Positions 1 to 6,848 of a DNA stretch of 29,652 nt are shown here, piece by piece. The notes below the pieces were generated by a model. It was given only the letters and a program-made list of their open reading frames with translations, was not told the DNA's origin and searched no databases. Within the stretch, counting starts at the first letter, position 1, and each line of letters opens with the position of its first letter. The position numbers and the translations under genes are program-made. Where the stretch lies: contig JAEWFW010000015.1 of NCBI GenBank assembly GCA_023388635.1, forward strand, positions 1-29,652, given 5' to 3'. Source of the stretch: Bacillota bacterium (GTDB taxonomy: Bacteria; Bacillota; Bacilli; Desulfuribacillales; Desulfuribacillaceae).

Positions 1-1589
1 TGTCAGTTATTATGACAGGAAAGAGTCACTCGGCTGGCGGACATGGAAGCGTAATGGGTTCGAAGAACTTGAAGGCGATTGGAGTCAAAGGAACGAATCC
101 GGTGCATATTGCGGCAGACCGTGCAGATTGGATTAAATTAGATGAGTATATGATGACATTGATCGGTGCGAACAACAACCACGTTGTACCGAACAGTCCG
201 CAACCATGGGCTGAGTATAATGCTTCAGGTAGCCGTTGGACAGCTAGCGACGGAGTATATTGGGGAGCGGCGAATCCACCGATCAACACAGGAACTTGTG
301 AGCCAAGCGATATGAACAGCGTCGGCTTAAGAACCCAAAAAGGATTGTTTGATTTAGGTAAGGTTGGTGAAGACAGTACAGTGAGAATGGGTGGATGTCA
401 CGCATGCCCGATCCGTTGTCACTCTCAAATAAGAGATCCGAGACTGAAGCAGTATGGATACTCTGAAAACATCGCCAATACTTGCATGGGTTATTCAGCT
501 CCTAAGGGTGTCATGTTTAAAGGCTTTTCTGATAAAGACGCGAAAGGTCCAGTAGCAATGTTAGGAGCAACATTGGGTGCTTCACTTGCTGATGATTACG
601 GTGTATGGTGTAACTACGGACAAATCGGAAGAGATTTGAAGTACGCCTATGAAACAGGTATTCTTGAAAAAGTCCTTCCAAAAGAAGAATATGCAGCGTT
701 GCGCTTTGACTTATTAGAAGAAGGTAATCCAGAGTTTTTAATTGAGTTTTATCGTCGGGTTGCATTTAAAGAAGGAGAATTTGGCCTAGCATTCGGTCTT
801 GGAACGGGTCATCTTGCAGAGAGATGGAATTTCGGGCAAGATTTCTATCATGGAGCTGCCTATAATATTTGGAACCCGAAATTGGGATATCCGAAACACC
901 ACAGTAGTGAAACGAACGGGCAAGTTGGAGCATTGACTAACTGCATGTTTAACCGTGATGCACAGTGTCATACCTTAGTTAACCTTACAGGAAGCGGATT
1001 ACCTGTAGAAGTGCAGAAGAGAAATGTCGCTAAAATTCCGGCAGTTGGTTCTGCTGACGCTTTGGATGCACCGAAAAATTATACACCGATTAATATATAC
1101 AAAGCGAAGTTCGCTAAATGGAGTATTGTACGGAATATCGTTCATGATTCCACTACTATATGTAACTGGATGTGGCCTATGACGGTATCGCCGTTACAGT
1201 CTCGTGATTACCAAGGTGATACAAGCTTGGAAGCACAGTTCTTCTCATTGGTAACGGGTCAGAAAACGAGTGAACAGGAACTCGATTTCATGGGAGAACG
1301 AATATTTACCTTGCACAGAGCGCTGACAGTCAAACAAATGGGCACTGTTGACATGAGAAATGAGCACGATGTCATGGCGGATTGGATTTTTGATAAGGAT
1401 CCTGATAAGAAAGCATTTACAGAAGGTACAGAAAAACTGGATCGTGACGATATGCAATTAGGTTTGACGATGTTCTACAAAGAAATGGGCTGGGATGAGA
1501 AAACTGGCGCACCGACAAAAGAAACATTAATTAAATATGGTCTTGAAGATGTTGCGAAAGAACTGGCGTCGCTGAATTTGTTGCCATAA
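1..1589 (+). CDS. ydhV: YdhV-like AOR-family oxidoreductase, N-terminus outside window
   Basis: The reading frame is open from base 3, so the gene begins before the window; about 525 residues of a roughly 700-residue protein are seen. It is strongly similar along its length to the complete paralogue at 3906-6035 and, from memory, to E. coli YdhV. Family members bind a bis-pterin Mo or W cofactor and one 4Fe-4S cluster. The cluster motif C-x2-C-x3-C (GGCHACPIRC, from base 396) is present, and the distal Cys is in the CNWMWP segment near base 1160. The C-terminal block with LTVKQMGTVDMRNEHD is typical of the YdhV branch. The substrate is unknown. Its own terminator has been split by an insertion sequence. 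The ATG at base 12 lies inside the conserved domain and is not the real start. Confidence 0.9.
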   Translation, partial: SVIMTGKSHSAGGHGSVMGSKNLKAIGVKGTNPVHIAADRADWIKLDEYMMTLIGANNNHVVPNSPQPWAEYNASGSRWTASDGVYWGAANPPINTGTCEPSDMNSVGLRTQKGLFDLGKVGEDSTVRMGGCHACPIRCHSQIRDPRLKQYGYSENIANTCMGYSAPKGVMFKGFSDKDAKGPVAMLGATLGASLADDYGVWCNYGQIGRDLKYAYETGILEKVLPKEEYAALRFDLLEEGNPEFLIEFYRRVAFKEGEFGLAFGLGTGHLAERWNFGQDFYHGAAYNIWNPKLGYPKHHSSETNGQVGALTNCMFNRDAQCHTLVNLTGSGLPVEVQKRNVAKIPAVGSADALDAPKNYTPINIYKAKFAKWSIVRNIVHDSTTICNWMWPMTVSPLQSRDYQGDTSLEAQFFSLVTGQKTSEQELDFMGERIFTLHRALTVKQMGTVDMRNEHDVMADWIFDKDPDKKAFTEGTEKLDRDDMQLGLTMFYKEMGWDEKTGAPTKETLIKYGLEDVAKELASLNLLP

Positions 1590-1688
1590 TGACATAAAGT
1601 GAGTGTAATCTTATACGAGTAGTTGTAAACAAGATAGGAGGTAAAGCGGGACTGCCCCCTGTTTTGGAGACATTGATCAAAACACCTT

Positions 1689-2543
1689 CTATGAAGCCAG
1701 TTCTCGATATTCTATCGGGGACTGGTATTTTAGTTTCGCTTGAATACGAAAATGGTTATAATAATAAATGTAATCTCTGACTGTCTGTTCTACGATTGCC
1801 GTCGTCGAACAGGTCAAACAGTCGAGATAGAATGTTTCGCTCTTTAGAGAGGCGTGAAACGATTCGATCGGGGCATTATCAGCGGGCGTACCTTTACGGG
1901 ACATACTCATGGTAATGCCTTTCTGTTTAATCGTTTCTTGATACACATTTGAGGTATAGACCGAACCTTGATCGCTATGTAACAGGCATGATGAAGACAG
2001 CCTAGGTAGTTGATTTAGTGTATCTAATACACAGTCAATATTCTGTCTATCACTAATGGTGTAGGCTATAATTTCTCCGTTATATAAATCTTGGATACTC
2101 GAAAGATACAACATTTTACCTCCATAGGGCAAGTAAGTAATATCCGTAACTAGTTTCTCAAGCGGGCGTTCAGCATGAAATTCACGGTTTAAGCGGTGTT
2201 CGGCAACTGCTGCTGGTTGACCTATTGCTCTGCATTTCTTAGGCTTTACACGACACTGTAAGCCATATACTTTCATGATTTTTTGTACAACCTTGTGATT
2301 AACTTTTCGTACTCGATTAACTAATGCAGTAATTTTCCGATAGCCTAACCTAAATTTATGTTGCACACAAAGCTCACGAATGAGTATAACACTCTCTTCT
2401 TTTGAAGGTCTTTCTTTATGCTTTAGCCAACGATAATAAGTCGCTCTTGAAATACTTAGCAGATCACACATGAACTTGACTGGAAGTTGACGATGATGTT
2501 TTACAAAACTTATTGCAATTTCTCTATCCACATCCTTTCCCAC
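1689..2543 (-). CDS. IS3-family transposase OrfB (DDE integrase domain)
   Basis: A 284-residue frame with an N-terminal HTH_21-like segment and an rve integrase core. The three catalytic acids are visible: D in LVTDITYLPYGG, D in LLHSDQGSVYTS and E in NAPIESFHASLK. It overlaps orfA by 34 bases in the -1 frame. It is most likely made chiefly as an OrfAB fusion through the slippery site at 2552-2558; a separate GTG start at 2543 is possible. It cuts and joins the element's ends. No internal stops, so it appears functional. Confidence 0.93.
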   Translation of the reverse strand: MGKDVDREIAISFVKHHRQLPVKFMCDLLSISRATYYRWLKHKERPSKEESVILIRELCVQHKFRLGYRKITALVNRVRKVNHKVVQKIMKVYGLQCRVKPKKCRAIGQPAAVAEHRLNREFHAERPLEKLVTDITYLPYGGKMLYLSSIQDLYNGEIIAYTISDRQNIDCVLDTLNQLPRLSSSCLLHSDQGSVYTSNVYQETIKQKGITMSMSRKGTPADNAPIESFHASLKSETFYLDCLTCSTTAIVEQTVRDYIYYYNHFRIQAKLKYQSPIEYRELAS

Positions 2544-2833
2544 GCCTTGAGCTTTTTTAGAACATCTAGTTGTTGTTTTAAGAACCGATTCTCGGCTTGT
2601 AATCTTTCTGTCTCAGAAGTAAATTCAGGTCCCTTTCCAAAGGAATACTGTTTACCAACAGGTTGTTCTAGTCTATGAAACTCGCCATTACGATACCAGC
2701 GCATCCAGGTCCATATTTGTGACTCATTTAGAATATTTAATTCTTCCATGATGCTTCGAGCAGGAACACCATTTATTCGCATTTTAATCGCCTTCATTTT
2801 AACTTCTGATGGATAACTTACTCTTGTTCCCAA
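2510..2833 (-). CDS. IS3-family transposase OrfA (HTH, leucine-zipper type)
   Basis: About 107 residues. The N-terminal helix-turn-helix (YPSEVKMKAIKMRINGVPAR through SQIWTWMRWYRNGEF) would bind the inverted repeats, and the C-terminal heptad segment (ETERLQAENRFLKQQLDVLK) is the usual OrfA leucine zipper. A TTG start at 2833 is chosen because GGAGGTG lies just upstream; the ATG at 2860 precedes that ribosome binding site. The frame ends inside orfB, the standard IS3 arrangement. Confidence 0.88.
   Translation of the reverse strand: MGTRVSYPSEVKMKAIKMRINGVPARSIMEELNILNESQIWTWMRWYRNGEFHRLEQPVGKQYSFGKGPEFTSETERLQAENRFLKQQLDVLKKLKAWERMWIEKLQ
2552..2558 (-). other. Programmed -1 frameshift site of the IS transposase
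   Basis: On the minus strand the heptamer A AAA AAG lies in the orfA frame with the split expected for -1 slippage, inside the orfA/orfB overlap. After the slip, reading continues as KKAQGVGKDVDRE into OrfB. Confidence 0.8.
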
Positions 2834-2948
2834 AACAAAACACCTCCAAGTTGTAATCATATCTTACGACATGGTTCACATTTCTTAAAGATGCTTTGAT
2901 GTGTCTCACTTTATGGGGTCAGTCCCAGCCTTCCTATCTTGTTTTTAT

Positions 2949-2995
2949 GTGCGCCCAGCATGGGCGCAGTCTAATGGGTTAAATACTCGATTAGA
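2949..2995 (+). mobile_element. Probable 5' fragment of a group IIC intron
   Basis: Directly after the T tract of the split terminator the sequence begins GTGCGCCC, forms an 8-bp hairpin (TGCGCCCA, loop gca, TGGGCGCA; 2950-2968) and continues AGTCTAATGGGT. From memory this resembles the 5' end of bacterial class C group II introns (GTGCGCCCGGCATGGGTGCA, then GTCTATAGGGTGAGAGTC). Those introns are known to insert just downstream of intrinsic terminators, as here. No domain V, reverse-transcriptase frame or 3' end is seen nearby, so this would be a decayed remnant. Similarity fades around 2990. Confidence 0.5.
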
Positions 2996-3110
2996 GCAAC
3001 TTGTTTTCCAAAAATGGGCACTTTCACAATAATAACCAAATTCTAAACAAAAGTGGCAAAATAGGCACTTGTGAAAAAATGTGAATTGATAGACTTGTTG
3101 TGAACATAAA

Positions 3111-3126
3111 GGTGATTTAATTCACT
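3111..3126 (+). promoter_or_regulatory. Candidate CRP/FNR-type operator
   Basis: GGTGATTTAATTCACT is a 16-base dyad with half-sites GGTGA and TCACT separated by 6 bases, close to the CRP/FNR pattern TGTGA-N6-TCACA. It lies within a larger dyad GTGAAC (3100-3105)/GTTCAC (3132-3137), about 50 bases before the signal-peptide ATG. E. coli ydhY is FNR-controlled, which makes the site plausible, but no clear -35/-10 pair was found to fix its geometry. Confidence 0.35.
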
Positions 3127-3174
3127 AAGTGGTTCACGAAAAATAACTCAAGGGGTTGAAGAGGTTTGATGACT

Positions 3175-3312
3175 ATGTTGAGTGAAGAAAGAGTAAGTTT
3201 TTGGGAAAGAATTGTGAATCGTCGTGAGTTTCTTAAGCAGAGTGGTAGAGGAGTCGCTGGAATTACAGTGTCAATGACCGTTGTAGGTCTGCTTGTGGGA
3301 AGCATTGGGTGA
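3175..3312 (+). pseudogene. Detached Tat signal peptide of the YdhY-like protein
   Basis: A 45-codon frame (ATG 3175, alternative ATG 3169) encodes NRREFLKQSGRGVAGITVS and a hydrophobic stretch, a good twin-arginine signal. It aligns with the N-terminus of YdhY (recalled as RLEFLRISGKGLAGLT). It stops at TGA 3310-3312. The ferredoxin part continues in the +1 frame, which is open only from 3287. One surplus base between 3287 and 3312, for example in the GGG at 3297-3299, would rejoin signal and ferredoxin. It could be a sequencing error, a real mutation or a recoding event. Confidence 0.75.
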
Positions 3313-3829
3313 TGTAACCGCAATGGCATTGGCTACAGGTGTTTTGATTTCAGAATCCCATCGCTGTACTGGGTGCAGACGTTGCGAAACGTTATGCACG
3401 ATGACAAATGATGGAAAGGCGCATCCTTATACAGCAAGAGTACAGGTCGGCAGAAACTACTTTTGGGGACCAAATGGAGCAGGTATGGCAGGCAATGGAG
3501 CGATCGTACCGGAAACGTGCCAACAATGTGATAATGCACCTTGTGTAAATGCATGCCCGGTAAATGCAATAGCTCCGCAGGAAAAAGGTTTTGGGGTCGA
3601 AGGAACGCGTGTAGTCGATGAATCAAAATGTATAGGATGTGGAGCATGCGAAGCAGCATGTCCGTTCGATATGATCGTAGTCGACAAAGAAACCGGAAAA
3701 TCGAAAAAATGCTTCTTATGCAATGGTGAACCGACATGTGCGAAATATTGTCCTTCAGGTGCATTGAAGCTCGTTCCATGGAAAGATGTATATGCGATTA
3801 TGCTGAAAAACGAACATTTATTTGTATAA
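3293..3829 (+). CDS. ydhY: YdhY-like 4Fe-4S ferredoxin (frameshifted N-terminus)
   Basis: About 178 residues with four cysteine clusters for 4Fe-4S centres: CTGCRRCETLC, CQQCDNAPCVNACP, CIGCGACEAACP and CFLCNGEPTCAKYC. The order and the RNYFWGPNG segment match E. coli YdhY, the partner of YdhV, so it most likely carries electrons for the AOR-type enzyme 76 bases downstream. The TTG at 3293 is only the first possible start in this frame, with no convincing ribosome binding site. The natural start is probably ATG 3175 in the other frame. If the shift is genuine, the product would be a shorter, cytoplasmic ferredoxin (ATG 3323 is another possible start). Confidence 0.85.
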   Translation: MWEALGDVTAMALATGVLISESHRCTGCRRCETLCTMTNDGKAHPYTARVQVGRNYFWGPNGAGMAGNGAIVPETCQQCDNAPCVNACPVNAIAPQEKGFGVEGTRVVDESKCIGCGACEAACPFDMIVVDKETGKSKKCFLCNGEPTCAKYCPSGALKLVPWKDVYAIMLKNEHLFV

Positions 3830-3905
3830 TAATTGAATCGGAAATTACGGAAAAGTACAGAAAAGTACAGATTTATATTAAATAATGAAACGGAGGAATC
3901 GTAAC

Positions 3906-6035
3906 ATGTCAAAAACAACGGGTTGGGCAGGAAGTATACTGCGTGTAAACTTGTCAAACGGTTCAATTACTACACAAGATACACTTTTATATAAAGATTT
4001 TGTCGGAGGTATGGGTGTCGCCTATAAAATTATGTGGGACGAAGTGCCGGCAGGTACTCGACCGTATGATGAAGCGAATAAAATTATTTTCGGAGCAGGA
4101 CCGCTGACCGGTACAGGGGCGCCATGTAGCTCAAGAACAAATATCACCTCATTGTTGCCGACAAATCCTTATAATTTGGTCAGTGATAGCCATATGGGAG
4201 GTCACTTCGCCGCATCGATGAAATACGCAGGCTATGACTTAATTGTTATTGAAGGAAAGTCACCGAAACCAGTATGGTTACGCGTAGAAGATGACAAAGT
4301 GACATTAGAAGATGCCGCTGGGTTATGGGGCACAGGAATTATGAATACAACAGACAGAATTGCAGAAATTATGGGCGGAGATACTCACGTAGCCGCTATT
4401 GGTCAGTCTGGAGAGAATATGGTCAACATGTCGACGATCATCACAGAAAAAACGCACTCTGCAGGTGGACATGGTGGAGTTATGGGATCGAAAAACTTCA
4501 AGGCGATTGGAATCAGAGGAACGAAATCTGTGGAAATTGCCGTTGATCGACAGGAATGGAACAAAGTAGACCGCCATATGCTGACGGTTATTGGAGCAAA
4601 CAACAACCACGTTGTACCGAGACATCCACAACCATGGGCGGAATACAGTCATCCAAGCAGTCGCTGGACTGCATCAGAGGGATTATACTGGGGTGCAGCG
4701 AATCCGCCTGTGGAGACAGGTACGTGTCATCCATCCGATTTAAACAGTATTGGTTTAAGAACACACAAAGGCTGGCAGGACTTAGGTGAATTGGCGGCTG
4801 AAAAATACGTAGTCAGAATGGGTGGATGTCAATCTTGTCCGATACGCTGTCAATCGTTTATACGATATGAAAAAATGAAAGATTATGGCTTCGATGAATT
4901 CCACGGTAATACTTGCTTAGGTTGGTCTGGTGGTGTCGGGGCGATGAACTGGAAGAAAAATTATGACAATGGCTCTACTTTTGAAGATGGCGCAAAAGGG
5001 GAGACATACATACATGCTACTGCTCTTGGGACATCTCTAATCGACGATTATGGAATCTGGTGTAACTATGGATTGAGAAACCGAGATTTCCGCTATGCAT
5101 ATGAAAAAGGCATCTTAAAAGAAAAACTTCCGAAAGAAGAGTATGATCGCTTGCGCTTTGATTTATTGGAAGCTGGTGATCCAGAGTTTTTGATTGAATA
5201 TTACCGCAGTATCGCTTATAAAGATGGGGTATTCGGTACAGCAATTGGAAAAGGAAGTTATTATATTGCGAAAGAATTTGAGTTTGGCGATGATTATTAT
5301 CACGGCTCAATGCCCGGAGTTTGGAATCCGAAACTAGTATATCCAAAACACCATAGCAATGAAACTGCCGGTCAAGTCGGAGCATTGCAATCTTGCATTT
5401 TCAATCGTGATTCCCAGACACATTCCGTCGTTAACTTTACGGGAAGCGGACTGCCGATTGAAGTACAGAAAGCGAGAATTGCAGAGATTGTCGGTTCCCC
5501 GGATGCATTGGATCCAGTGCAAAACTATACACCGATGAACGAGTACAAAGCGAAATTCGCTAAATGGGGCTTAATTCGCAACTGCTTGCATGATTCGTTG
5601 ACGCTGTGCAACTGGATGTGGCCGATGGCACTTTCTCCATTAAAAGAGAGAGAGTATCGTGGAGATACATCACTAGAAGCGAAATTCTTCTCTATGGCAA
5701 CAGGATTTGAAACAAGCGAAGCAGAATTGGACTTGATGGGTGAAAAAATCTTAACATTGCATCGGGCATTGACTGTCAAACAAATGGGAACTATCGACAT
5801 GAGAAAGGAACATGATTTAATAGCCGATTGGGTCTTTGACAATGATCCTGATAAAAAGCCGTTCACAGAAGGAACAATTAAGATGGATCGCGACGATATG
5901 CAATTGGGCTTGTCGATGTTCTACAAAGAAATGGGTTGGGATGAAAAGACAGGGGCACCAACGAAAGCAACGCTTGTAAAATTAGGATTAGATGATGTAG
6001 CAAAAGATTTGGAAGCATTAAAGCTACTTCCATAA
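3906..6035 (+). CDS. ydhV: YdhV-like AOR-family oxidoreductase, complete paralogue
   Basis: 709 residues, close to E. coli YdhV (about 700). The N-terminal AOR pterin-binding domain covers roughly residues 1-215 (GWAGSILRVNLSNGSI, GAGPLTGTGAPCSSRTNITS, HSAGGHGGVMGSKNFKAIG), followed by the helical C-terminal domains. Cluster ligands are C308, C311, C315 and C568 (GGCQSCPIRC; CNWMWP). The ATG at 3906 is chosen because CGGAGG (3891-3896) lies 9 bases before it; the ATG at 3885 is upstream of that site. It follows the YdhY-like ferredoxin and ends at a strong terminator. It should bind a bis-pterin Mo or W cofactor; the E. coli protein has been reported to bind Mo. The substrate is unknown. Confidence 0.93.
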   Translation: MSKTTGWAGSILRVNLSNGSITTQDTLLYKDFVGGMGVAYKIMWDEVPAGTRPYDEANKIIFGAGPLTGTGAPCSSRTNITSLLPTNPYNLVSDSHMGGHFAASMKYAGYDLIVIEGKSPKPVWLRVEDDKVTLEDAAGLWGTGIMNTTDRIAEIMGGDTHVAAIGQSGENMVNMSTIITEKTHSAGGHGGVMGSKNFKAIGIRGTKSVEIAVDRQEWNKVDRHMLTVIGANNNHVVPRHPQPWAEYSHPSSRWTASEGLYWGAANPPVETGTCHPSDLNSIGLRTHKGWQDLGELAAEKYVVRMGGCQSCPIRCQSFIRYEKMKDYGFDEFHGNTCLGWSGGVGAMNWKKNYDNGSTFEDGAKGETYIHATALGTSLIDDYGIWCNYGLRNRDFRYAYEKGILKEKLPKEEYDRLRFDLLEAGDPEFLIEYYRSIAYKDGVFGTAIGKGSYYIAKEFEFGDDYYHGSMPGVWNPKLVYPKHHSNETAGQVGALQSCIFNRDSQTHSVVNFTGSGLPIEVQKARIAEIVGSPDALDPVQNYTPMNEYKAKFAKWGLIRNCLHDSLTLCNWMWPMALSPLKEREYRGDTSLEAKFFSMATGFETSEAELDLMGEKILTLHRALTVKQMGTIDMRKEHDLIADWVFDNDPDKKPFTEGTIKMDRDDMQLGLSMFYKEMGWDEKTGAPTKATLVKLGLDDVAKDLEALKLLP

Positions 6036-6043
6036 CAGAAAGT

Positions 6044-6077
6044 AAGGAGACTGGAGCCTAACCCAGTCTCCTTTTTT
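6044..6077 (+). terminator. Terminator of the ydhY-ydhV unit
   Basis: Perfect 11-bp stem AAGGAGACTGG / CCAGTCTCCTT with an 8-base loop, followed by a run of T, starting 8 bases after the ydhV stop codon. Confidence 0.92.
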
Positions 6078-6093
6078 AGTGCGTAATTATAGT

Positions 6094-6357
6094 TCATTTC
6101 TCGCAATTAGCATCTTTCGTATTAACCTCTTCGTTGTATTCTTCGCTTTTACGATCCGCTTTCTCAATGCCTGTCAATATCCAATCAGTCGATACATTGA
6201 AGAAATTTGATAATTTAATGATTATATCGATACTGGGCAAACGAGCGTTTGTTTCATACTTACCTAAATTATCAAACTCCAACACTCTCATCAACTCGGC
6301 TTGTGACATATATGCATTTTTACGTAGCGAAGCTATACGTTGACCGATCGTTTTCAT
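6094..6357 (-). CDS. XRE-family (Cro/CI-type) regulator
   Basis: 87 residues starting MKTIGQRIASLRKNAYMSQ, with an HTH_3 domain over about residues 4-60 (SQAELMRVLEFDNLGKYE, then LPSIDIIIKLSNFFNVSTDW) and an acidic tail. The start at 6357 is preceded by AAGGGTGTG. The same frame is open upstream to 6495, but that part would encode the divergent promoter region. It is transcribed away from a second XRE gene and the SLH protein gene, so it is the likely repressor of that unit. Target and inducer are unknown. Confidence 0.85.
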   Translation of the reverse strand: MKTIGQRIASLRKNAYMSQAELMRVLEFDNLGKYETNARLPSIDIIIKLSNFFNVSTDWILTGIEKADRKSEEYNEEVNTKDANCEK

Positions 6358-6421
6358 CAAATAACACACCCTTATATTGACACTATTTTTCCAAATATAG
6401 TACACAATAACCATAATTTGC

Positions 6422-6450
6422 TTGACTTGATGTCGAAACGACATTATAGT
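6422..6450 (+). promoter_or_regulatory. Promoter with operator palindrome in its spacer
   Basis: TTGACT (6422-6427), 17 bases, TATAGT (6445-6450): a near-consensus sigma-A promoter reading toward the small XRE gene and the SLH protein. The spacer holds a perfect palindrome ATGTCG-AAA-CGACAT (6430-6444). A protein bound there would block RNA polymerase. Confidence 0.8.
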
Positions 6451-6468
6451 TGAGAAGAGTGATATATT

Positions 6469-6500
6469 GGAAAAAATGGTAAGAAATCTTATCATTTTCC
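6469..6500 (+). repeat. Inverted repeat in the leader of the XRE/SLH transcript
   Basis: Arms GGAAAAAATGGTAAGA and TCTTATCATTTTCC with a 2-base loop and a small A bulge. It lies about 15 bases downstream of the expected transcription start. It could be a second operator or an RNA hairpin. Confidence 0.55.
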
Positions 6501-6570
6501 ATATTGTATCTCAATTTGTGTCTATGTCAATCAGACATTATGATGATTTACCCAATAGGGAGGTGGGCCT

Positions 6571-6819
6571 ATGACCGAGAAAAACCCCTCATCCAAATAT
6601 GGCATTGAAGTCAAGAAAAAACTTTTGGAGTTAGGAATAACACAGAAGCAATTCGCGGAACGGATAGGGGTTGGGGAGAATTATTTGACAATGATATTGA
6701 CAGGAAGGAGGAGCGGTAAGAAATACCGCGATAAAATGCAGCAGGTTCTGGCAGAGGAGCAACAACGCAGCATCCAGGAGTCGCAAATGCACAGAAAATT
6801 AAGAGAGGCGACAGAGTAA
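6571..6819 (+). CDS. Small XRE-like DNA-binding protein
   Basis: 82 residues with a phage-repressor-like helix-turn-helix: VKKKLLELGITQKQFAERIG, then VGENYLTMILTGRRSGKKYR, followed by a Gln/Glu/Arg-rich tail. ATG 6571 is preceded by GGGAGGTG. It ends 29 bases before the SLH protein gene and has no terminator between, so the two are probably one transcript. Paired head-to-head with the leftward XRE gene, it resembles a Cro/CI arrangement. No other phage genes are seen. Confidence 0.8.
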   Translation: MTEKNPSSKYGIEVKKKLLELGITQKQFAERIGVGENYLTMILTGRRSGKKYRDKMQQVLAEEQQRSIQESQMHRKLREATE

Positions 6820-6848
6820 CGCATTTAATTGAAAAGGGAGTGTAGCGA

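Larger units (their letters stand above)
1648..2926 (-). mobile_element. IS3-family insertion sequence (IS150-like group)
   Basis: A 1279-base element bounded by imperfect inverted repeats: left end GGGACTGCCCCC, right end (reverse complement) GGGACTGACCCC, 11 of 12 matching, with a further GAGACA match 20-25 bases in. It is flanked by a 3-base direct repeat AGC (1645-1647 and 2927-2929), as expected for a target duplication. It carries overlapping orfA and orfB on the minus strand with an A AAA AAG slippery heptamer. Both frames are intact, so it may still be active. Assignment to the IS150-like group is inferred from the two-ORF layout and transposase motifs. Confidence 0.9.
1627..2946 (+). 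terminator. Rho-independent terminator split by an IS element
   Basis: The left arm AAACAAGATAGGAGG (1627-1641) and right arm CTTCCTATCTTGTTT (2930-2944) are complementary (one G·T pair) and the right arm runs into a T tract ending at 2946. Removing 1648-2926 and one copy of the AGC duplication restores a 15-bp stem with a 6-base loop just after the YdhV-like gene. The arms are now almost 1.3 kb apart, so termination is probably weakened. Confidence 0.8.

Noticed and set aside
1593..1603. CATAAAGTGAG after the first ydhV gene also occurs at the right end of the IS
   Set aside because: An 11-base match outside the element boundary with no matching flank; most likely chance.
6094..6819. XRE pair considered as the edge of a prophage
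   Set aside because: No integrase, terminase, replication or structural genes on either side.
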